Source of the DNA: an uncultured Cellvibrio sp.
GTDB taxonomy: Bacteria; Pseudomonadota; Gammaproteobacteria; Pseudomonadales; Cellvibrionaceae
Direction of reading: 5' to 3'
DNA: 25,155 nt
Assembly: GCA_946481735.1 (NCBI GenBank)
Contig: CAMLOU010000056.1
Span: 1 to 25,155 of the forward strand
A program made the position numbers and the translations under genes. Below, piece after piece: positions 14,775-23,538 of this stretch. The notes beneath the pieces are model-generated. The model was not told where the DNA came from. It was given only the letters and a program-made list of their open reading frames with translations, and made no database searches. The first letter of the stretch is position 1. Every line of letters begins with the position of its first letter.

Positions 14775-16298
14775 TCAACCTTTGGCGAATTCCGCCGAAG
14801 AATCCAACAATACATTGCGCAGTTGTTGGTTTAGCAGTGATTGATGCTGGATCAGGATATTGGAAAGATTGCTCAATGCCGATACCTGTTCCTGCATTTG
14901 CGAGTTGCGTTGTTCAACCGTGGCCGCATTGACGCTCATCTGTTGGCTTACCTGATCCTGCTCCTGGGTCGCCTGGGCAATGGATTGATTAAGTTGATTG
15001 ATCGATAAGAGCGACGCTTTAAGCGTATCCAGAGATTGCGCCACGTCCATACTATTTTCTTCCGTTTCCCGGGCAATGCGCTGACAATCTTTCATGATAT
15101 TCAGCGTTTCTTCCGAGCCTTTTTGTAGCGTTTGCACCAGGCTGAAGATCTCGCCGGTGGATTGTTGGGTTCGTCCCGCCAAGGCGCGAACCTCTTCCGC
15201 AACGACGGCAAAACCGCGTCCGTCTTCACCCGCGCGAGCTGCTTCAATCGCCGCGTTGAGTGCAAGCAAATTGGTTTGTTCGGCAATACCGGTAATGACG
15301 CTCACCACTTTATCAATGGTATGGCAGGCCTGATTCAGATTGCCCATCTTGTCTGAAGCCATTGTCAGGTATTCGTTGATATCGTGACTGGATTTCACCA
15401 CCATGCGCAGCGAGCGTTCGTCTTTATACGCGTCTTCCACCGCGCTAGCCGCCGCCGCGGCGTTGTCGGCAATATCATGTACCGCACGGGATAAAGTAGT
15501 GACGGATTCGGCGAGGCTATGGATATCCATCTGGATGGTTTCGCTGTCCTGATGCAATTTCTCGCGTTTTACATCCAGCTCCTGCGCTGATGATTGCAGT
15601 TCATCGGATACTTTGTTGACCTGGAACAGCAGTTTTTTCAGGCAACAAAGTAAGCGGGAAAACTGTTGTAGTTCGGTGCAGGAACTTTCGATCTGGATGC
15701 GAAAATCAATGGTGTCTTCGTCGCGCATCATCTTCTGGGTCGTGACCATCAACACATCGCCCACTTCAACTTCACGCCGTGCATTGCGCGTGAAAAATAT
15801 CAGAAACGCAGTCTCTGCCACCACATAACCGGCGTGGATAAAAACCCGCAGCCAGTGATCTTCCATATCACGAAATAACCAGACGCCCATATCGGCATGT
15901 TGCAAATAACAAAAAACCAGGTGATGGACGGCAACCAGAGCGGCGGTGATGACCAGCGGCAGCCAATCGCGATACACCGCAATAAATGCAAGGACCACAA
16001 AGACACCAAAGTGCATTTCAATCAGCCCTTGGGACTGATGAATATGCAGGGTGACGAACAGCATTGCGATGCTGGCGAGTACCACTGAACTCAAGCGGGT
16101 GGCTGGTCGCCAGGAATAGATTGCCAGTGCCGCAATGACCAGAGGTATACCCACCATAAATGCGGCTTTCCAGGTGTTAAACCAGGGTGCCAGTGCGAGG
16201 GTGTAGATGAATTCGAGGATGATGGTCAGGAGGAACATCTTATCGGCGCGCAAAGCCCGGCTTTTGCGCAGTCCATCGAGCGTGGTGGGCGATGTCAT
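14775..16298 (-). CDS. Methyl-accepting chemotaxis protein with six-helix membrane sensor
   Basis: A 507-residue chemoreceptor that would control CheA kinase activity. The C-terminal signalling domain has the hairpin tip [19 protein letters not shown] and [15 protein letters not shown]. The N-terminal 170 residues form about six membrane helices with almost no periplasmic domain, in place of the usual two-helix layout. This part is rich in histidines: 85 and 87 (HIH), 96 (EMHFG), 125-126 (VHH) and 155. The phrase [21 protein letters not shown] resembles membrane sensors attached to some other receptors and cyclase-type proteins, but I cannot name the ligand. There is no clear HAMP domain and no C-terminal NWETF-type tether. 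It starts at ATG 16298 after AGGA. Confidence 0.9.
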   Translation of the reverse strand: MTSPTTLDGLRKSRALRADKMFLLTIILEFIYTLALAPWFNTWKAAFMVGIPLVIAALAIYSWRPATRLSSVVLASIAMLFVTLHIHQSQGLIEMHFGVFVVLAFIAVYRDWLPLVITAALVAVHHLVFCYLQHADMGVWLFRDMEDHWLRVFIHAGYVVAETAFLIFFTRNARREVEVGDVLMVTTQKMMRDEDTIDFRIQIESSCTELQQFSRLLCCLKKLLFQVNKVSDELQSSAQELDVKREKLHQDSETIQMDIHSLAESVTTLSRAVHDIADNAAAAASAVEDAYKDERSLRMVVKSSHDINEYLTMASDKMGNLNQACHTIDKVVSVITGIAEQTNLLALNAAIEAARAGEDGRGFAVVAEEVRALAGRTQQSTGEIFSLVQTLQKGSEETLNIMKDCQRIARETEENSMDVAQSLDTLKASLLSINQLNQSIAQATQEQDQVSQQMSVNAATVEQRNSQMQEQVSALSNLSNILIQHQSLLNQQLRNVLLDSSAEFAKG

Positions 16299-16505
16299 GC
16301 TTAAAGTCCTGTTTAACTAACGATGAGAGTACCGTGAAGATAGATCCTGTTCAGGTATGGATAACTGTAGTTGATGTTTTTGGGGTGAGCAAAATTAAAG
16401 CAATATTTATATGTCTTTATAAATAATGCGCATAGGTTTCTATTTTTTCTGTAAAAAAGTTTGGTTTCATAAAAGAATGGATGACTTCGTAGTTCGTTTG
16501 TCATT

Positions 16506-16589
16506 AGGGTATTGTTTTGAAAACGCATTAATACGTCCCTGTAGCTCCTTCAATTCATCCATGAATTGAAGGTTTCAAAACAATACCCT
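16506..16589. repeat. Long-stem intergenic palindromic element, complete copy
   Basis: Outer arms of 16 perfect pairs (16507-16522 with 16573-16588, GGGTATTGTTTTGAAA against TTTCAAAACAATACCC) enclose a 24-base unpaired core (ACGCATTAATACGTCCCTG then TAGCT). Inside is a second perfect hairpin of 12 pairs (16547-16558 with 16561-16572, loop CC). It lies between the two chemotaxis genes. A partial copy of the same design is at 25093-25155. No gene or target-site duplication is attached to it. Confidence 0.85.
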
Positions 16590-16631
16590 GATAACAAACT
16601 CGTGTTGTGCATGTTGCAAAAAGTGAGATAT

Positions 16632-16662
16632 AAAAAAGGCGATATTGCGCAGCAATATCGCC
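16632..16662 (-). terminator. Intrinsic terminator after the second chemotaxis receptor gene
   Basis: GGCGATATTGC and GCAATATCGCC form an 11-pair stem with a GCA loop. On the minus strand it is followed by six T residues. It lies 22 bases beyond the receptor stop codon at 16684. The rest of the 385-base gap (16299-16683) holds only the palindromic element and AT-rich sequence. Confidence 0.85.
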
Positions 16663-16683
16663 CAGGCAAGGCTCTGGCTGGAG

Positions 16684-18174
16684 TTAAATCTTGAAGTTGT
16701 CGATTTGTTCTTTGAGTTCGCTGCTTTCCTGGGTGAGGTGGCTGGCGCTGGCGCTGACGACGTTGGCGTTTTGCGAGACTTTGCCGGACAAGTTGTGGAT
16801 CGCCGAAATATTTTTACTCACTTCATCCGCGACTGAGCTTTGTTGATGTGAGGCGGTGGCGATCTGGTGGTTCATGTCGTTGATCACCGTGATGTTCGCG
16901 CGGATTTTGTCGAGCGCTTCGCCGACGCGTGCGGCGGTGTCGATGGTTTCGCGCGCGGAGGCGGTGCTGGTGTTCATGGATTGATGCGCTTCGTCTGCGG
17001 CGCGTTGGAGTTGTACCACGATGGATTCAATTTCTTCGGTGGAGTCGCGGGTTTTCTGTGCGAGGGAGCGAACTTCGTCGGCCACGACGGCAAAGCCGCG
17101 GCCTTGTTCGCCGGCCCGTGCGGCTTCGATGGCGGCGTTGAGGGCGAGCAGGTTGGTTTGTTCGGCGATGGTGCGAATCACTTCCATCACAGAGCCAATG
17201 TTCACGCTGTTTTCTTTTAATACCTGAATTTTTTTTGCCGTCGCATCGATCTGGTTGGTGAGGCTGTTGACGTTATTCAACGAGAGGTTCACGACCTGAT
17301 GGCCTTCCTCGGCAAGGATACTGGTGGCGTTGGTGCGTTCGGCGGTATCCCCGGCGTGTTTGGCAATTTCGGTGGCGGAGGCGGAAAGCTCTTCTACCGC
17401 AGTTGCCACCAGCTCGATTTCTTTCAACTGCTGGCTGGTGGAGGTGACGGTGCTGTCGGTGGCGGCGGCCATATCGCGCACATGGTCGCGCACCTTGTTG
17501 TTGACCTGCACCACGTTGCGAATGATGTCGGCGATATGTTCCATCACGCGATTAAAGTTGTGGGCCAGCGCGGCAATTTCATCGCCCCGGGCGGTGGGCA
17601 AACGACGGGTCAAGTCACCGCCGCCATCGGCGATAGAGGCGAGGGATCGGGTCACTTCGGCTACCGGTGCCAGCACCAGCCGGCGGGTCAGCACGTACAC
17701 GGTGCCCAGGCTCGCCAATAGCAGCAATACCACCACCAGAATATTGTTCTTAACCTGGCTGCTCAGTACCTGGTCGACTTCGTGAGTGGAAAAGGTGATG
17801 TCGTAGCTACCGATATTGCTGCCGTTGTACACAATCGGAATGGCGGTATGGGGGACTTGTCCATCACCGAGCTGGGCATCCTGGGCTTTGGCCAGTGCCT
17901 TGCCGCGATGGTCGACAATATTGATGCCGGTAATTAACGAGGTGTTGACCAGGGATTTGGCGATGGCCTCAATCTGCTGGAAGTCATAGGCGAACACGGC
18001 TTCCAATAGCGACGAGTTGGTCAACTCGATCATGGTCTGGCTGTCGTGAGTAAATTTTTCCTGCAGCTCATTGGCTGCAATACGGTAATTGGCGAAGGCC
18101 ACAATCATGGCTATCAGAACCATCGCGGCGCTCAGCCAGCCCATCAACTTGGTGAGCAGAGAACGTTCAACCAT
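16684..18174 (-). CDS. Methyl-accepting chemotaxis protein with periplasmic sensor and HAMP
   Basis: A 496-residue chemoreceptor of classical layout. Helix 1 is at about 10-30, a periplasmic sensor of about 110 residues follows (31-142), then helix 2 (143-163), HAMP (about 164-218, [25 protein letters not shown]) and the signalling domain with [19 protein letters not shown] and [15 protein letters not shown]. The small sensor resembles a single-Cache-like fold ([17 protein letters not shown]), but the ligand cannot be read from it. It starts at ATG 18174, eight bases after GGAG. It ends at QIDNFKI, without a CheR-binding tail. A box closely resembling NtrC sites lies 89 bases upstream of the start, suggesting nitrogen control. 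Confidence 0.93.
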   Translation of the reverse strand: MVERSLLTKLMGWLSAAMVLIAMIVAFANYRIAANELQEKFTHDSQTMIELTNSSLLEAVFAYDFQQIEAIAKSLVNTSLITGINIVDHRGKALAKAQDAQLGDGQVPHTAIPIVYNGSNIGSYDITFSTHEVDQVLSSQVKNNILVVVLLLLASLGTVYVLTRRLVLAPVAEVTRSLASIADGGGDLTRRLPTARGDEIAALAHNFNRVMEHIADIIRNVVQVNNKVRDHVRDMAAATDSTVTSTSQQLKEIELVATAVEELSASATEIAKHAGDTAERTNATSILAEEGHQVVNLSLNNVNSLTNQIDATAKKIQVLKENSVNIGSVMEVIRTIAEQTNLLALNAAIEAARAGEQGRGFAVVADEVRSLAQKTRDSTEEIESIVVQLQRAADEAHQSMNTSTASARETIDTAARVGEALDKIRANITVINDMNHQIATASHQQSSVADEVSKNISAIHNLSGKVSQNANVVSASASHLTQESSELKEQIDNFKI

Positions 18175-18254
18175 TTTTCTTACTCCGGTTTTTATTATTC
18201 AGGCGCCTGCGGACTGCATCAGGCTGAGATAGGGCGGACAAAACATTCGGGCTA

Positions 18255-18271
18255 TGCACTTCTTTGGTGCA
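18255..18271. promoter_or_regulatory. NtrC-like box upstream of the chemotaxis receptor gene
   Basis: TGCACTTCTTTGGTGCA matches the NtrC consensus TGCACC-N4-TGGTGCA at 12 of 13 defined positions. It is identical at 15 of 17 positions to the second glnA box of this window (23522-23538). It is centred about 89 bases before the receptor ATG. No GG-N10-GC sigma-54 promoter is visible between box and gene, so its mode of action is open. Confidence 0.5.
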
Positions 18272-18400
18272 CGATAAAACCCACTGTTGTTATTGCTTAG
18301 CCTAGTTGGGTTAACGGCATAGTCAACAAAACATTAAGGGTTATAACGAAGTATTTGGAAGGGACAGCTTGGGATGAAAAATGTTGTTAAAGGCGCCATA

Positions 18401-18516
18401 CCCGTAGGTCGGATTAGCCGCCAGGCGTAATCCGACGCGGTATAGCTACAGGGTGCCCCGCAACGCGTGGGCGAGGAATTGTCGGATTACGCCTGGCGGC
18501 TAATCCGACCTACGGG
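18401..18516. repeat. BIME-like pair of inverted REP units
   Basis: Two REP-like units face each other. Positions 18401-18436 and 18481-18516 are perfect reverse complements over 36 bases, separated by 44 bases. Each arm is itself a hairpin (GTCGGATTA against TAATCCGAC). The pair starts six bases beyond the ntrC stop codon, in the gap between ntrC and the chemotaxis gene, and could form one very long stem or two separate ones. It may end or stabilise the ntrBC transcript. Confidence 0.9.
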
Positions 18517-18522
18517 AAGATG

Positions 18523-19941
18523 TTATTCGTCAGTGCCGCCGGACATGCCCAGGTCTTTCAGCTTGCGGGTGAGGGTGTTGCGGCCCCAACCGAGCAGGTT
18601 GGCGGCGTCGCGTTTGCGCCCGGCAGTGTATTTGAGCGCGGTTTCTATCAGTGCGCGCTCAAAGGTGGGCACGGCCTCGCTGAGCAACTGGTGGTGACCG
18701 CGGGCCAAGGCCTGATCAGCCCAGTGGCGTAAGGCTTTTTCCCAATCATCCGCTGGCGTGCTGCCTTCCTTGTGGTCCAGCAGTTCCGGCGGCAGGTCCT
18801 CAATATGCACTTCGCGCCCGGAGGCCATCACCGTGATCCAGCGACAGGTATTTTCCAATTGGCGCACATTGCCTGGCCATTGCAGGGAGCAGAAAAACTC
18901 CTCGGTTTCCGGTAACAAGACTTTCGGGTCCACATTCAACTCGGTAGCGGCCTTGTGCAGGAAGAAACGCGCCAGCTTCGGAATGTCTTCCCGGCGGTTG
19001 GCCAATTTGGGGATGTGAATCCGGATCACGTTCAAACGGTGGAATAAATCCTCGCGGAAGCGATTCTCTGCCACCAGATGCTCAAGGTTCTGGTGGGTGG
19101 CGGCGATGATGCGCACATCCACCTTGATTGGGGTATGGCCACCCACGCGGTAGAACTCGCCATCGGCCAACACCCGCAGCAGACGGGTCTGGGTTTCCGC
19201 AGGCATATCGCCAATCTCATCGAGAAACAGTGAGCCGCCGTTGGCTTGCTCAAAGCGCCCCTGGCGTTGCGAGGCAGCGCCGGTAAAGGCGCCTTTCTCA
19301 TGGCCAAACAGCTCGGATTCCATCAGGTCTTTAGGGATCGCGGCCATGTTCAGTGCAATGAAGGGGCCGTTGCGGCGCGGGCTGTGGCGGTGCAGGGCGC
19401 GCGCCACCAGCTCTTTACCGGTACCGGACTGGCCGTTGATCAACACGGTGATGTTGGATTGGGATAAGCGGCCAATCGCGCGGAAAACCTCTTGCATCGC
19501 CGGTGCTTCACCGATGATTTCGGTATTGGCGTCAATGCTCGCCACGCTGGTGTGTTCGCTCTTTTGTTCCTGGGCATGGGCCAGGGCGCGCTGGGTCACC
19601 GCAACAGCATCATCCACATCAAACGGCTTGGGCAGGTATTCAAAGGCGCCGCCCTGGTAGGCCGCTACCGCGCTGTCCAGGTCGGAGTGCGCCGTCATGA
19701 TGATGATGGGCACTTGCGGATGATTGGCATGCAGGTTGGTCAACAACGCCAGGCCATCCATCCCGGGCATACGAATGTCGCTGATGATCGCATCAGGCAC
19801 TTCGCGATTCAGCTGGCTCAGCGCACTGTCACCCGAGTCAAATACCCGCGTGTCGATGTTGGCTTGTTGCAAGGCCTTTTCCAGCACCCAGCGGATGGAA
19901 CGATCGTCATCAATAATCCACACACGATTAGACTTCTGCAT
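18523..19941 (-). CDS. ntrC: Nitrogen regulation response regulator NtrC (NR(I))
   Basis: NtrC activates sigma-54 promoters under nitrogen limitation. The 472-residue protein has a receiver domain with acidic pocket residues 11-12 and phospho-acceptor aspartate 55 (ISDIRMPG). The AAA+ domain has Walker A GQSGTGKE at 170-177, the sigma-54-contacting GAFTGA at 217-222 and Walker B LFLDEIGD near 238-245. A Fis-type helix-turn-helix ends the protein (GRKRDAANLLGWGRNTLTRKLKDLG). The start at ATG 19941 follows GGAAG and lies inside the end of ntrB, overlapping it by 14 bases, so translation is probably coupled. It is the last gene of the block. Confidence 0.96.
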   Translation of the reverse strand: MQKSNRVWIIDDDRSIRWVLEKALQQANIDTRVFDSGDSALSQLNREVPDAIISDIRMPGMDGLALLTNLHANHPQVPIIIMTAHSDLDSAVAAYQGGAFEYLPKPFDVDDAVAVTQRALAHAQEQKSEHTSVASIDANTEIIGEAPAMQEVFRAIGRLSQSNITVLINGQSGTGKELVARALHRHSPRRNGPFIALNMAAIPKDLMESELFGHEKGAFTGAASQRQGRFEQANGGSLFLDEIGDMPAETQTRLLRVLADGEFYRVGGHTPIKVDVRIIAATHQNLEHLVAENRFREDLFHRLNVIRIHIPKLANRREDIPKLARFFLHKAATELNVDPKVLLPETEEFFCSLQWPGNVRQLENTCRWITVMASGREVHIEDLPPELLDHKEGSTPADDWEKALRHWADQALARGHHQLLSEAVPTFERALIETALKYTAGRKRDAANLLGWGRNTLTRKLKDLGMSGGTDE

Positions 19942-21013
19942 GTTGTACTTCCATTGGTAGGTAGAGAGTGAAGCGGGTTTGGCCCGGCTCACTCTGGCAC
20001 TCGATAAGGCCGTGATGTTGATGGATGAGGTGTTGCGAAATCGTTAAGCCCAGCCCGGTGCCTTCAGCGCGCCCGGAGATCATGGGGTAGAAAATGTTTT
20101 CGATCATGTCCTGGGGGATGCCGGGGCCGTTGTCCAGGATGTCCACCCGGCACACCAGCGGATGATGGCGGCGGCCGATGGTGAATTGCCGCTGGATGCG
20201 CGTGCGCAGGCGAATTACCCCATCGGACATGCCCGCCTCCAGCAGTGCCTGCATGGCGTTGCGCACGATGTTCAGGAACGCCTGGATCAGCAGCTCCTTG
20301 TCACCCATCATGTCCGGGATGCTGGGGTCGTAGTCGCGCACGATCTTGACCGCGTCATTGCTTTCCGCGTGGATGATGGTGGCGACCCGTTCCAGTGCTT
20401 CGTGGATATTGAGCTGTTTATGCTGTGGCAATTGATTGGGGCCGAGCATGCGGTCAACGAGGTTACGCAAGCGGTCCGCCTCATCGATGATGATATTGGT
20501 GTATTCCTGCAAGCCGCTGTCCGGCAGTTCCCGCGCCAGTAACTGGGCTGCGCCGCGAATCCCACCCAAGGGGTTTTTGATCTCGTGAGCCATGCCGCGA
20601 ATCAGGTTGCGCGTGGTCTCGTGGGATGAGGCCAGCATCTCCTCGCGGCTGATCCGCAGCAGGCGGTCAATCGGCAGGATCTCGATAATCAAGCCTTCAT
20701 GATCGCCAAACGGCGTCACGGTATAGTCCACGGTGATATGGCCACCGCTGAGCAACTGCCATTCCGCGTGGCGCTTGGTGTAGTGGTTGGCCTGGGCGGC
20801 GGCGAGCTTGAGTTGTTTTTCGGTTTCGTTGGATTCGTGGAAGAAATAGGTGATGGGTTCGCCGATGTTGCGTTCACAGCTCATCGACAGCAGCGCTTCG
20901 GCCGCCGGGTTCATGTGGCGTAGCAGCAGGTCGCTGTCCACCAGGATGATGGCGGTGCTGAGGCTGTCGAGCAGCGGTTTATGGAGATCGCGAGGGCTCA
21001 CCGATGAATTCAC
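19928..21013 (-). CDS. ntrB: Nitrogen regulation sensor kinase/phosphatase NtrB (NR(II))
   Basis: NtrB phosphorylates NtrC when nitrogen is short and dephosphorylates it when PII signals sufficiency. It is cytoplasmic. In the 361-residue reading a PAS domain covers about 10-115. The H-box RGMAHEIKNPLGGIRGAAQL has the phospho-histidine near 143. The ATPase domain has NIVRNAMQALLE, DNGPGIPQDM and GTGLGLTISQHL. The start is uncertain. GTG 21013 follows AAGG by nine bases and gives an N-terminus close to known NtrB lengths. GTG 21001 and ATG 21040 are also in frame. The gene overlaps ntrC, and an NtrC-like box lies about 150 bases upstream of it. Confidence 0.95.
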   Translation of the reverse strand: MNSSVSPRDLHKPLLDSLSTAIILVDSDLLLRHMNPAAEALLSMSCERNIGEPITYFFHESNETEKQLKLAAAQANHYTKRHAEWQLLSGGHITVDYTVTPFGDHEGLIIEILPIDRLLRISREEMLASSHETTRNLIRGMAHEIKNPLGGIRGAAQLLARELPDSGLQEYTNIIIDEADRLRNLVDRMLGPNQLPQHKQLNIHEALERVATIIHAESNDAVKIVRDYDPSIPDMMGDKELLIQAFLNIVRNAMQALLEAGMSDGVIRLRTRIQRQFTIGRRHHPLVCRVDILDNGPGIPQDMIENIFYPMISGRAEGTGLGLTISQHLIHQHHGLIECQSEPGQTRFTLYLPMEVQHAEV

Positions 21014-21153
21014 TCCTGGATGCCTTGGCAATGGGCACATGCCCACTGGTGTGCTTGGTCTGTGTGCATGAGCTATGCAAAAAGCAAACCAACGTAAAAA
21101 GTGCGTGTTTTTAGGCGTTTTCAGGGGTGAGTCTAGTTGGCGCAAGGGTGGTT

Positions 21154-21170
21154 TGCACCAACATAGTGCT
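21154..21170. promoter_or_regulatory. NtrC-like box upstream of ntrB
   Basis: TGCACCAACATAGTGCT agrees with the NtrC consensus TGCACC-N4-TGGTGCA at 11 of 13 defined positions. It lies between the DUF4124 gene and ntrB, where E. coli has an NtrC site that represses the glnL (ntrB) promoter. The same autoregulation is likely here. I do not see a clear -35/-10 pair. Confidence 0.5.
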
Positions 21171-21201
21171 GCCCGCTTTTAGGGCTTGGGCATCTGGCGC
21201 A

Positions 21202-21756
21202 TTATGTCTTGGGTTTGGGCTTCGGCGCGGGCGCTGTTTGTTGTTTGACGGTGGGACGAATCACGTTCACCACGACGGGCGCTGACTTGCCCAGCGAGGT
21301 GCCATTGTTGTCGATCACTTCGACTTCCAGCGTATGGCTGCCGCGAAAAACATCCTGCACCACAATATTGCTCTCACGGGTTTCCTCTAACAATTCGCCA
21401 TTCATAAAGTAAAGCAGCCAGTGGTCCCCGGCTAACGGCGGGTTAAGGGTGACGGCAATACCGAGATCCCGCTGCCCTGGCGGAATCGTCACGTTTTCAC
21501 GGGGGCTGATGATGTCTACCTGGTAGCGAATTGCCTCGGGCTGGTTTTGCTGTTCGTCCCGGGGAAAATTATCCGCGTTTTCGGGAGGCAGGGTATTGAT
21601 GGGAGGAAGATCTACAGCTTCGGCGGGCTGATCGCCGCGGGGCTTGTCGGTGTAGATCACCTTGCCGTCCTTGTCGACGGTCTTATAGATTTGCGCACCG
21701 GCGCTGAGCGTCAGGGAAAGGCCAAGGAGTAAGCACAACAGCGAGCGAAGGGGCAT
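21202..21756 (-). CDS. Exported DUF4124-domain protein
   Basis: A 184-residue protein with a clear Sec signal peptide (MPLRSLLCLLLGLSLTLSAGA). The DUF4124 segment IYKTVDKDGKVIYTDKP follows directly. A beta-rich domain comes next (about 75-170, with ENVTIPPGQRDLGIAVTLNPP and an Ig-like VVQDVFRGSHTLEVEVID), and the tail is proline- and lysine-rich. The start at ATG 21756 has an excellent AAGGAG site; a longer upstream frame would run into the glnA terminator. Proteins of this kind commonly sit between glnA and ntrB in Pseudomonas-like bacteria, but their function is not known. It is probably periplasmic. Confidence 0.85.
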   Translation of the reverse strand: MPLRSLLCLLLGLSLTLSAGAQIYKTVDKDGKVIYTDKPRGDQPAEAVDLPPINTLPPENADNFPRDEQQNQPEAIRYQVDIISPRENVTIPPGQRDLGIAVTLNPPLAGDHWLLYFMNGELLEETRESNIVVQDVFRGSHTLEVEVIDNNGTSLGKSAPVVVNVIRPTVKQQTAPAPKPKPKT

Positions 21757-21800
21757 GGGTATCTCCTTAAACAATTTCCGCAAGAGTACTCCCGCTGCCG

Positions 21801-21836
21801 AAAAAGAAAAAGCCCGTTCAGTCGCCTGAACGGGCC
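21801..21836 (-). terminator. Intrinsic terminator after glnA
   Basis: GCCCGTTCAG and CTGAACGGGC form a ten-pair stem with a TCGC loop. On the minus strand it is followed by a T-rich tract (the A-rich 21801-21811 on the plus strand). It separates glnA from the DUF4124-ntrBC genes, so these need another promoter or read-through. Confidence 0.9.
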
Positions 21837-21876
21837 TTAGGTAAGTCATTTCCTTACTAACGTAAAGGCTACTGGC

Positions 21877-23277
21877 TTACACGCTGTAGTAAAGCTCGAA
21901 CTCTACCGGGTGCGGAGTCATGTCAACACGTTGAATGTCAGCACGCTTCAGCGCGATGTAAGAATCGATGAAGTCTTTAGTGAACACGCCGCCAGCAGTC
22001 AGGTAGTCGTGGTCAGCTTCCAGAGCTTGCAGTGCTTCTTCCAGGCTGGCACAAACGGTTGGGATTTCCGCTTCTTCTTCCGGCTCCAGGTCGTACAGGT
22101 CTTTGGTTGCTGGGTCGCCAGGGTGAATCTTGTTCTGAACGCCGTCGATACCCGCCATCAACAGAGCAGCAAACGCCAGGTAAGGGTTAGCAGTCGGGTC
22201 AGGGAAACGGGTTTCGATACGCTTGGCTTTGGCGCCAGATACGAACGGAACACGGATAGATGCAGAACGGTTACGGGCTGAGTAAGCCAGCATGACCGGT
22301 GCTTCAAAGCCTGGAACCAGACGCTTGTAAGAGTTGGTAGACGCATTACAGAAAGCGTTCAGTGATTTGGCGTGCTTGATGATACCGCCGATGTAGTACA
22401 GGGCAGTTTCGCTCAGGCCAGCGTAAGCGTCACCGGCAAACTGGTTAACGCCAGCTTTGGAGAAAGACTGGTGTACGTGCATACCTGAACCGTTGTCGCC
22501 GATCAGCGGCTTCGGCATAAAGGTTGCGGTTTTACCGTACTGGTGAGCCACGTTGTGTACGCAGTACTTCAGGATCTGTACTTCGTCCGCTTTTTTCACC
22601 AGGGTGTTGGCACCCACACCGATTTCACACTGGCCAGCGTTAGCCACTTCGTGGTGGTGAACTTCGATCTCCAGACCCATGGCTTCCATGGCATTACACA
22701 TGGCAGCGCGGATGTCGTGCAGAGAGTCAATCGGAGCAACCGGGAAGTAACCGCCTTTTACGCGTGGCGCGTGGCCGGTTTTGCCTTCGGTGTCAGCGCC
22801 TGAGTCCCAGGCTGCTTCTTCAGATTTGATCTTGTAGAAGGCGCCGCCCATGGTGCTGGCGTAGTGAACGCTGTCGAAGATAAAGAATTCTGGCTCCGGA
22901 CCAAACAGGGCTTTGTCGCCCAGGCCGGTAGACTTCAGGTACTCTTCAGCGCGACGGCCGATAGAACGTGGGTCGCGGTCGTAGCCTTGCATGGTGGCAG
23001 GTTCAACGATGTCGCAACGCACGATGATGGTTGCTTCGTCGTAGAAAGGGTCCAGCATAGCGGTGGAATCGTCCGGCATCAGGATCATGTCGGATTCGTT
23101 GATGCCTTTCCAGCCAGCGATAGATGAACCGTCGAACATTTTGCCTTCTTCAAAGAAGGAATCGTTTACTACATTGGCGGGGTAGGTAACGTGTTGCTCT
23201 TTACCTTTGGTGTCGGTAAAGCGCAGGTCAATCCAGCGCGCTTCGTGTTCTTTGATCAAGTCCAGAGTCTTAGACAT
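21877..23277 (-). CDS. glnA: Glutamine synthetase type I
   Basis: GlnA makes glutamine from glutamate, ammonia and ATP, and is a cytoplasmic dodecamer. The 466 residues match type I-beta enzymes. [17 protein letters not shown] is near 47-63. The metal-binding EPEFF lies in the first half, and the ATP-binding block [17 protein letters not shown] is typical. NRSASIRVP follows, and the adenylylation site is tyrosine 395 in DLYDLEPEE, so activity is probably also controlled by GlnE. It starts at ATG 23277 after GGAGG. A sigma-54 promoter and two upstream NtrC boxes (23402-23538) predict strong induction under nitrogen limitation. Confidence 0.98.
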   Translation of the reverse strand: MSKTLDLIKEHEARWIDLRFTDTKGKEQHVTYPANVVNDSFFEEGKMFDGSSIAGWKGINESDMILMPDDSTAMLDPFYDEATIIVRCDIVEPATMQGYDRDPRSIGRRAEEYLKSTGLGDKALFGPEPEFFIFDSVHYASTMGGAFYKIKSEEAAWDSGADTEGKTGHAPRVKGGYFPVAPIDSLHDIRAAMCNAMEAMGLEIEVHHHEVANAGQCEIGVGANTLVKKADEVQILKYCVHNVAHQYGKTATFMPKPLIGDNGSGMHVHQSFSKAGVNQFAGDAYAGLSETALYYIGGIIKHAKSLNAFCNASTNSYKRLVPGFEAPVMLAYSARNRSASIRVPFVSGAKAKRIETRFPDPTANPYLAFAALLMAGIDGVQNKIHPGDPATKDLYDLEPEEEAEIPTVCASLEEALQALEADHDYLTAGGVFTKDFIDSYIALKRADIQRVDMTPHPVEFELYYSV

Positions 23278-23401
23278 TGAATGCCTCCAAGTAAATGAGT
23301 AGCCACCATAGCTACAAGTCAGAAATCATTTTTATCCCGCGCTCTTTCCACCTTCGCCACCCCAGTAGCGAGCAGAGCGAGAACCAGGGTGTCCGAAAAG
23401 G

Positions 23402-23417
23402 GGCAAAATATATGCCA
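23402..23417 (-). promoter_or_regulatory. Sigma-54 promoter of glnA
   Basis: On the minus strand this reads TGGCATATATTTTGCC, with the GG and GC elements exactly ten bases apart as sigma-54 requires. The predicted start of transcription is near 23391, giving a leader of about 114 bases before the glnA ATG. Confidence 0.8.
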
Positions 23418-23490
23418 TCTCGGAAAAATAGCAACGGGCTTGTAAAAATCAGGCTTTGCGGAAGATTGGGACCCAAGCTTTTTTATCAAA

Positions 23491-23507
23491 AGCACCAAAA
23501 TGTTGCA
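23491..23507. promoter_or_regulatory. NtrC box 1 of the glnA enhancer
   Basis: AGCACCAAAATGTTGCA matches TGCACC-N4-TGGTGCA at 11 of 13 defined positions. Its centre is 108 bases upstream of the predicted glnA start of transcription, the same position as in E. coli. Confidence 0.75.
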
Positions 23508-23521
23508 CGTGTTTTTTGCTT

Positions 23522-23538
23522 TGCACTTATTTGGTGCC
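23522..23538. promoter_or_regulatory. NtrC box 2 of the glnA enhancer
   Basis: TGCACTTATTTGGTGCC matches the NtrC consensus at 11 of 13 defined positions. It is centred 31 bases from box 1 and about 139 bases upstream of the predicted start of transcription. Three helical turns between boxes suit cooperative binding of two NtrC dimers. Confidence 0.75.

Noticed and set aside
16506..16589. Insertion-sequence remnant or integron attC site
   Set aside because: There is no transposase fragment, target duplication or integrase, and the nested-hairpin design with a conserved core is shared with a second intergenic copy. A dispersed palindromic repeat is the simpler reading.
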